Shown: piece after piece, positions 62,751-64,000 of the stretch
How the letters are laid out: each line of letters begins with the position of its first letter
Position numbering within the stretch: the stretch's first letter is position 1
Assembly: GCA_027186245.1 (NCBI GenBank)
Contig: CP114485.1
Coordinates: forward strand, 5,704,001 to 5,768,000
Source: Coriaria nepalensis
Taxonomy: Eukaryota; Streptophyta; Magnoliopsida; Cucurbitales; Coriariaceae
DNA: 64,000 nt
Reading direction: 5' to 3'
Position numbers and translations under genes: made by a program
The notes under the pieces: model-generated
What the model was told of the DNA's origin: nothing
The model's database searches: none
The model's input: the letters and a program-made list of their open reading frames with translations, nothing else

Positions 62751-63274
62751 TTAACCCTTGCGTATTTTAGAGAGTTGTTCGGCGTATGCCCTGTCAGCCT
62801 GGGTAAGCCGGGCCTGGAATTCGGCCCATTCGCTTCTGCACCTTGCTCTTACCTGCAAGCAAACAAAGCACAGAAAGTTCTGCAGTTAATACTAAAGAGT
62901 TCTTACCTTTTCTCCATTATAAAAACTGTGAAAATGGTGGAATTCAGAATGAGTAATAGAAAGAAAGCTATAAGGTTGCTATTGATATGATGGATAAGAA
63001 GATTGAGAAACTTTATACCCCCTCCCATGGGGCTCTTCCGCTGTCGGATTTACCCTGTGGAGAAGAAAATAGATTCAAATACGAATATAAAAAAAGATGG
63101 AGAAAGCAAGATGAGGTAAAAAGAAGAGCGCTAGCAAGCTGACAGAGATACTGTTTAATGAAACTGGAAAACTGTATGTATTGTAAATTGAAGATGCACC
63201 TGACTACCAAGCGTAGGTATTACTTGGTGAACAATCCATTGGGAATCAACTACACCGATTTTGTCATGTGCAGG
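62751..63274 (-). CDS. DUF707 family protein, last three exons (gene continues beyond the window)
   Basis: Exons on the minus strand: 63274-63200, 63054-63019, 62852-62751 (stop TAA), all GT-AG with phase 0 joins. The 70 encoded residues read PAHDKIGVVDSQWIVHQVIP to TLGSQ, GKSDSGRAPWEG, then VRARCRSEWAEFQARLTQAD to SKIRKG. The GVVDSQWIVHQ block and the RCRSEW-F--RL pattern match the C-terminus of plant DUF707 proteins, single-pass membrane proteins of unknown biochemical role whose fold recalls glycosyltransferases. The upstream exons that should end in a GWGLDFALRRCVE-type sequence are absent from 63275-64000, so the next intron is over 700 bp and the gene leaves the window. Confidence 0.8.
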
Positions 63275-63769
63275 CTGTTTGAGATCCAATAAAAAAGATG
63301 TGATGAGTCAGAGAATAAGCATATCAAAATGATAGGAGATATCTAGTCAGAGTATTATGCTAAAAGAATATATAGTGTTTCATTTTTGATCCAGTCATTC
63401 GATTGAAGGTCGCTAGCTCAATGGTTTGTTTGTTTAAGATCTAGCATTATTAAATGTTTAGACACGAATTTTTGTTATTTATATTCCACCTTGGTAATAG
63501 CAGCAGAAGGAAACCGTTAATTACCATTTGTCTTAAAAAGTCGAGCTATAAAATACGATAAAACAATTTATATTATATTTATTTAATATATATTTTTTTT
63601 TTTACATTCAAATTCCTAATATAAGAAGAGAAAATCAAATATCTTAAAATTAATAATTTAGAAGATAGCATGATTTGAACTTGAAACCACTGCTAATATT
63701 ATATTACAATGTAAAACGAGAAAGTGATCTTATGTTATTTACTTACTAACTAATTACAATGAATACAAA

Positions 63770-64000
63770 CCACTTATATAAATAACTTCCCTACTGATGT
63801 GGAATGGTTTTGTCTTAAGATTGAAAACTTAATAGCCTTTCTCTGAATAATCCATGAAAATAGGAGTGAATCTGTCTGAGAATTTATCGAGAGGAATGGG
63901 CTTTTTGACAAAATATAAGCATCCAAAAATCTTGAGACGATCAATGGAAGGTGGATGATGAAAAAAACTCTCAAAGGGAGATTTATGATCAAAAAACACA
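63770..64000 (-). pseudogene. Ty1/copia fragment in a probable intron of the DUF707 gene
   Basis: Read from 64000 leftwards the frames give SPFESFFHHPPSIDRLKIFG then CLYFVKKPIPLDKFSDRF, DYSEKGY and FNLKTKPFHISREVIY. This matches the segment between integrase and RT of copia polyproteins (LR-FGCL-Y, DKF--R, GY--GYKVYDL, SRDVVF). At least one stop or frameshift interrupts it. It has the same orientation as the DUF707 exons to its left and runs off the window edge. Confidence 0.65.

Noticed and set aside
1..64000. tRNA, rRNA or snRNA genes
   Set aside because: No internal promoter boxes with a matching cloverleaf and no conserved rRNA words were seen. The only tRNA-related sequence is the copia primer-binding site at 37938.

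Overview
The window is nuclear DNA of a flowering plant, most likely a eudicot. Genes carry many short GT-AG introns, and every recognisable protein matches a plant family. Intergenic DNA is very AT-rich and filled with decayed LTR and non-LTR retrotransposons. The species cannot be named from the sequence. All gene models were built by hand from splice signals, reading phase and family knowledge, with no alignment run.

Seven genes are supported. (1) 2683-7131 (+): a REVOLUTA-type class III HD-ZIP transcription factor, 17 coding exons, 844 aa, with the miR165/166 site split by an intron. (2) 7797-8821 (-): a four-TM CASP-like protein (CASPL5A type, 179 aa), converging on gene 1. (3) 17206-23571 (+): a SAPS-domain regulatory subunit of PP6/SIT4-type phosphatase, 19 exons, 840 aa. 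(4) 32090-34891 (-): an auxin response factor of the ARF10/16 type, 727 aa, with a miR160 site. (5) 47689-51466 (-): tyrosylprotein sulfotransferase (TPST), 12 exons, 497 aa. (6) 53221-58416 (-): an EDR2-like PH-START-DUF1336 protein, 21 exons, 729 aa. (7) 62751-63274 (-): the last three exons of a DUF707 gene that runs off the right edge.

The DNA between genes is mostly repeat-derived. 1-1260 holds a diverged ~0.5 kb tandem repeat plus an inverted copy. 11911-12450 looks like an LTR remnant. 12846-13830 is a LINE relic that contains a scrambled receptor-kinase fragment. 26650-26965 is a 67-bp tandem array whose units form hairpins. 28480-29330 is a second LINE reverse-transcriptase relic. 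37383-40440 is a truncated Ty1/copia element. 40916-45430 is a candidate non-autonomous LTR element whose interior is built of a 64-bp array and a 46-bp array with a 229-bp higher-order repeat. A second copia fragment sits at 63770-64000.

The genes do not form a pathway. Several act in growth control: REV (miR166) and ARF10/16 (miR160) in meristem, organ-polarity and auxin programmes, and TPST in maturation of sulfated peptide hormones. Their proximity is probably chance. No new molecular system was found. The most unusual material is the repeat architecture at 40.9-45.4 kb and 26.6-27.0 kb and the rearranged kinase fragment inside the LINE relic.
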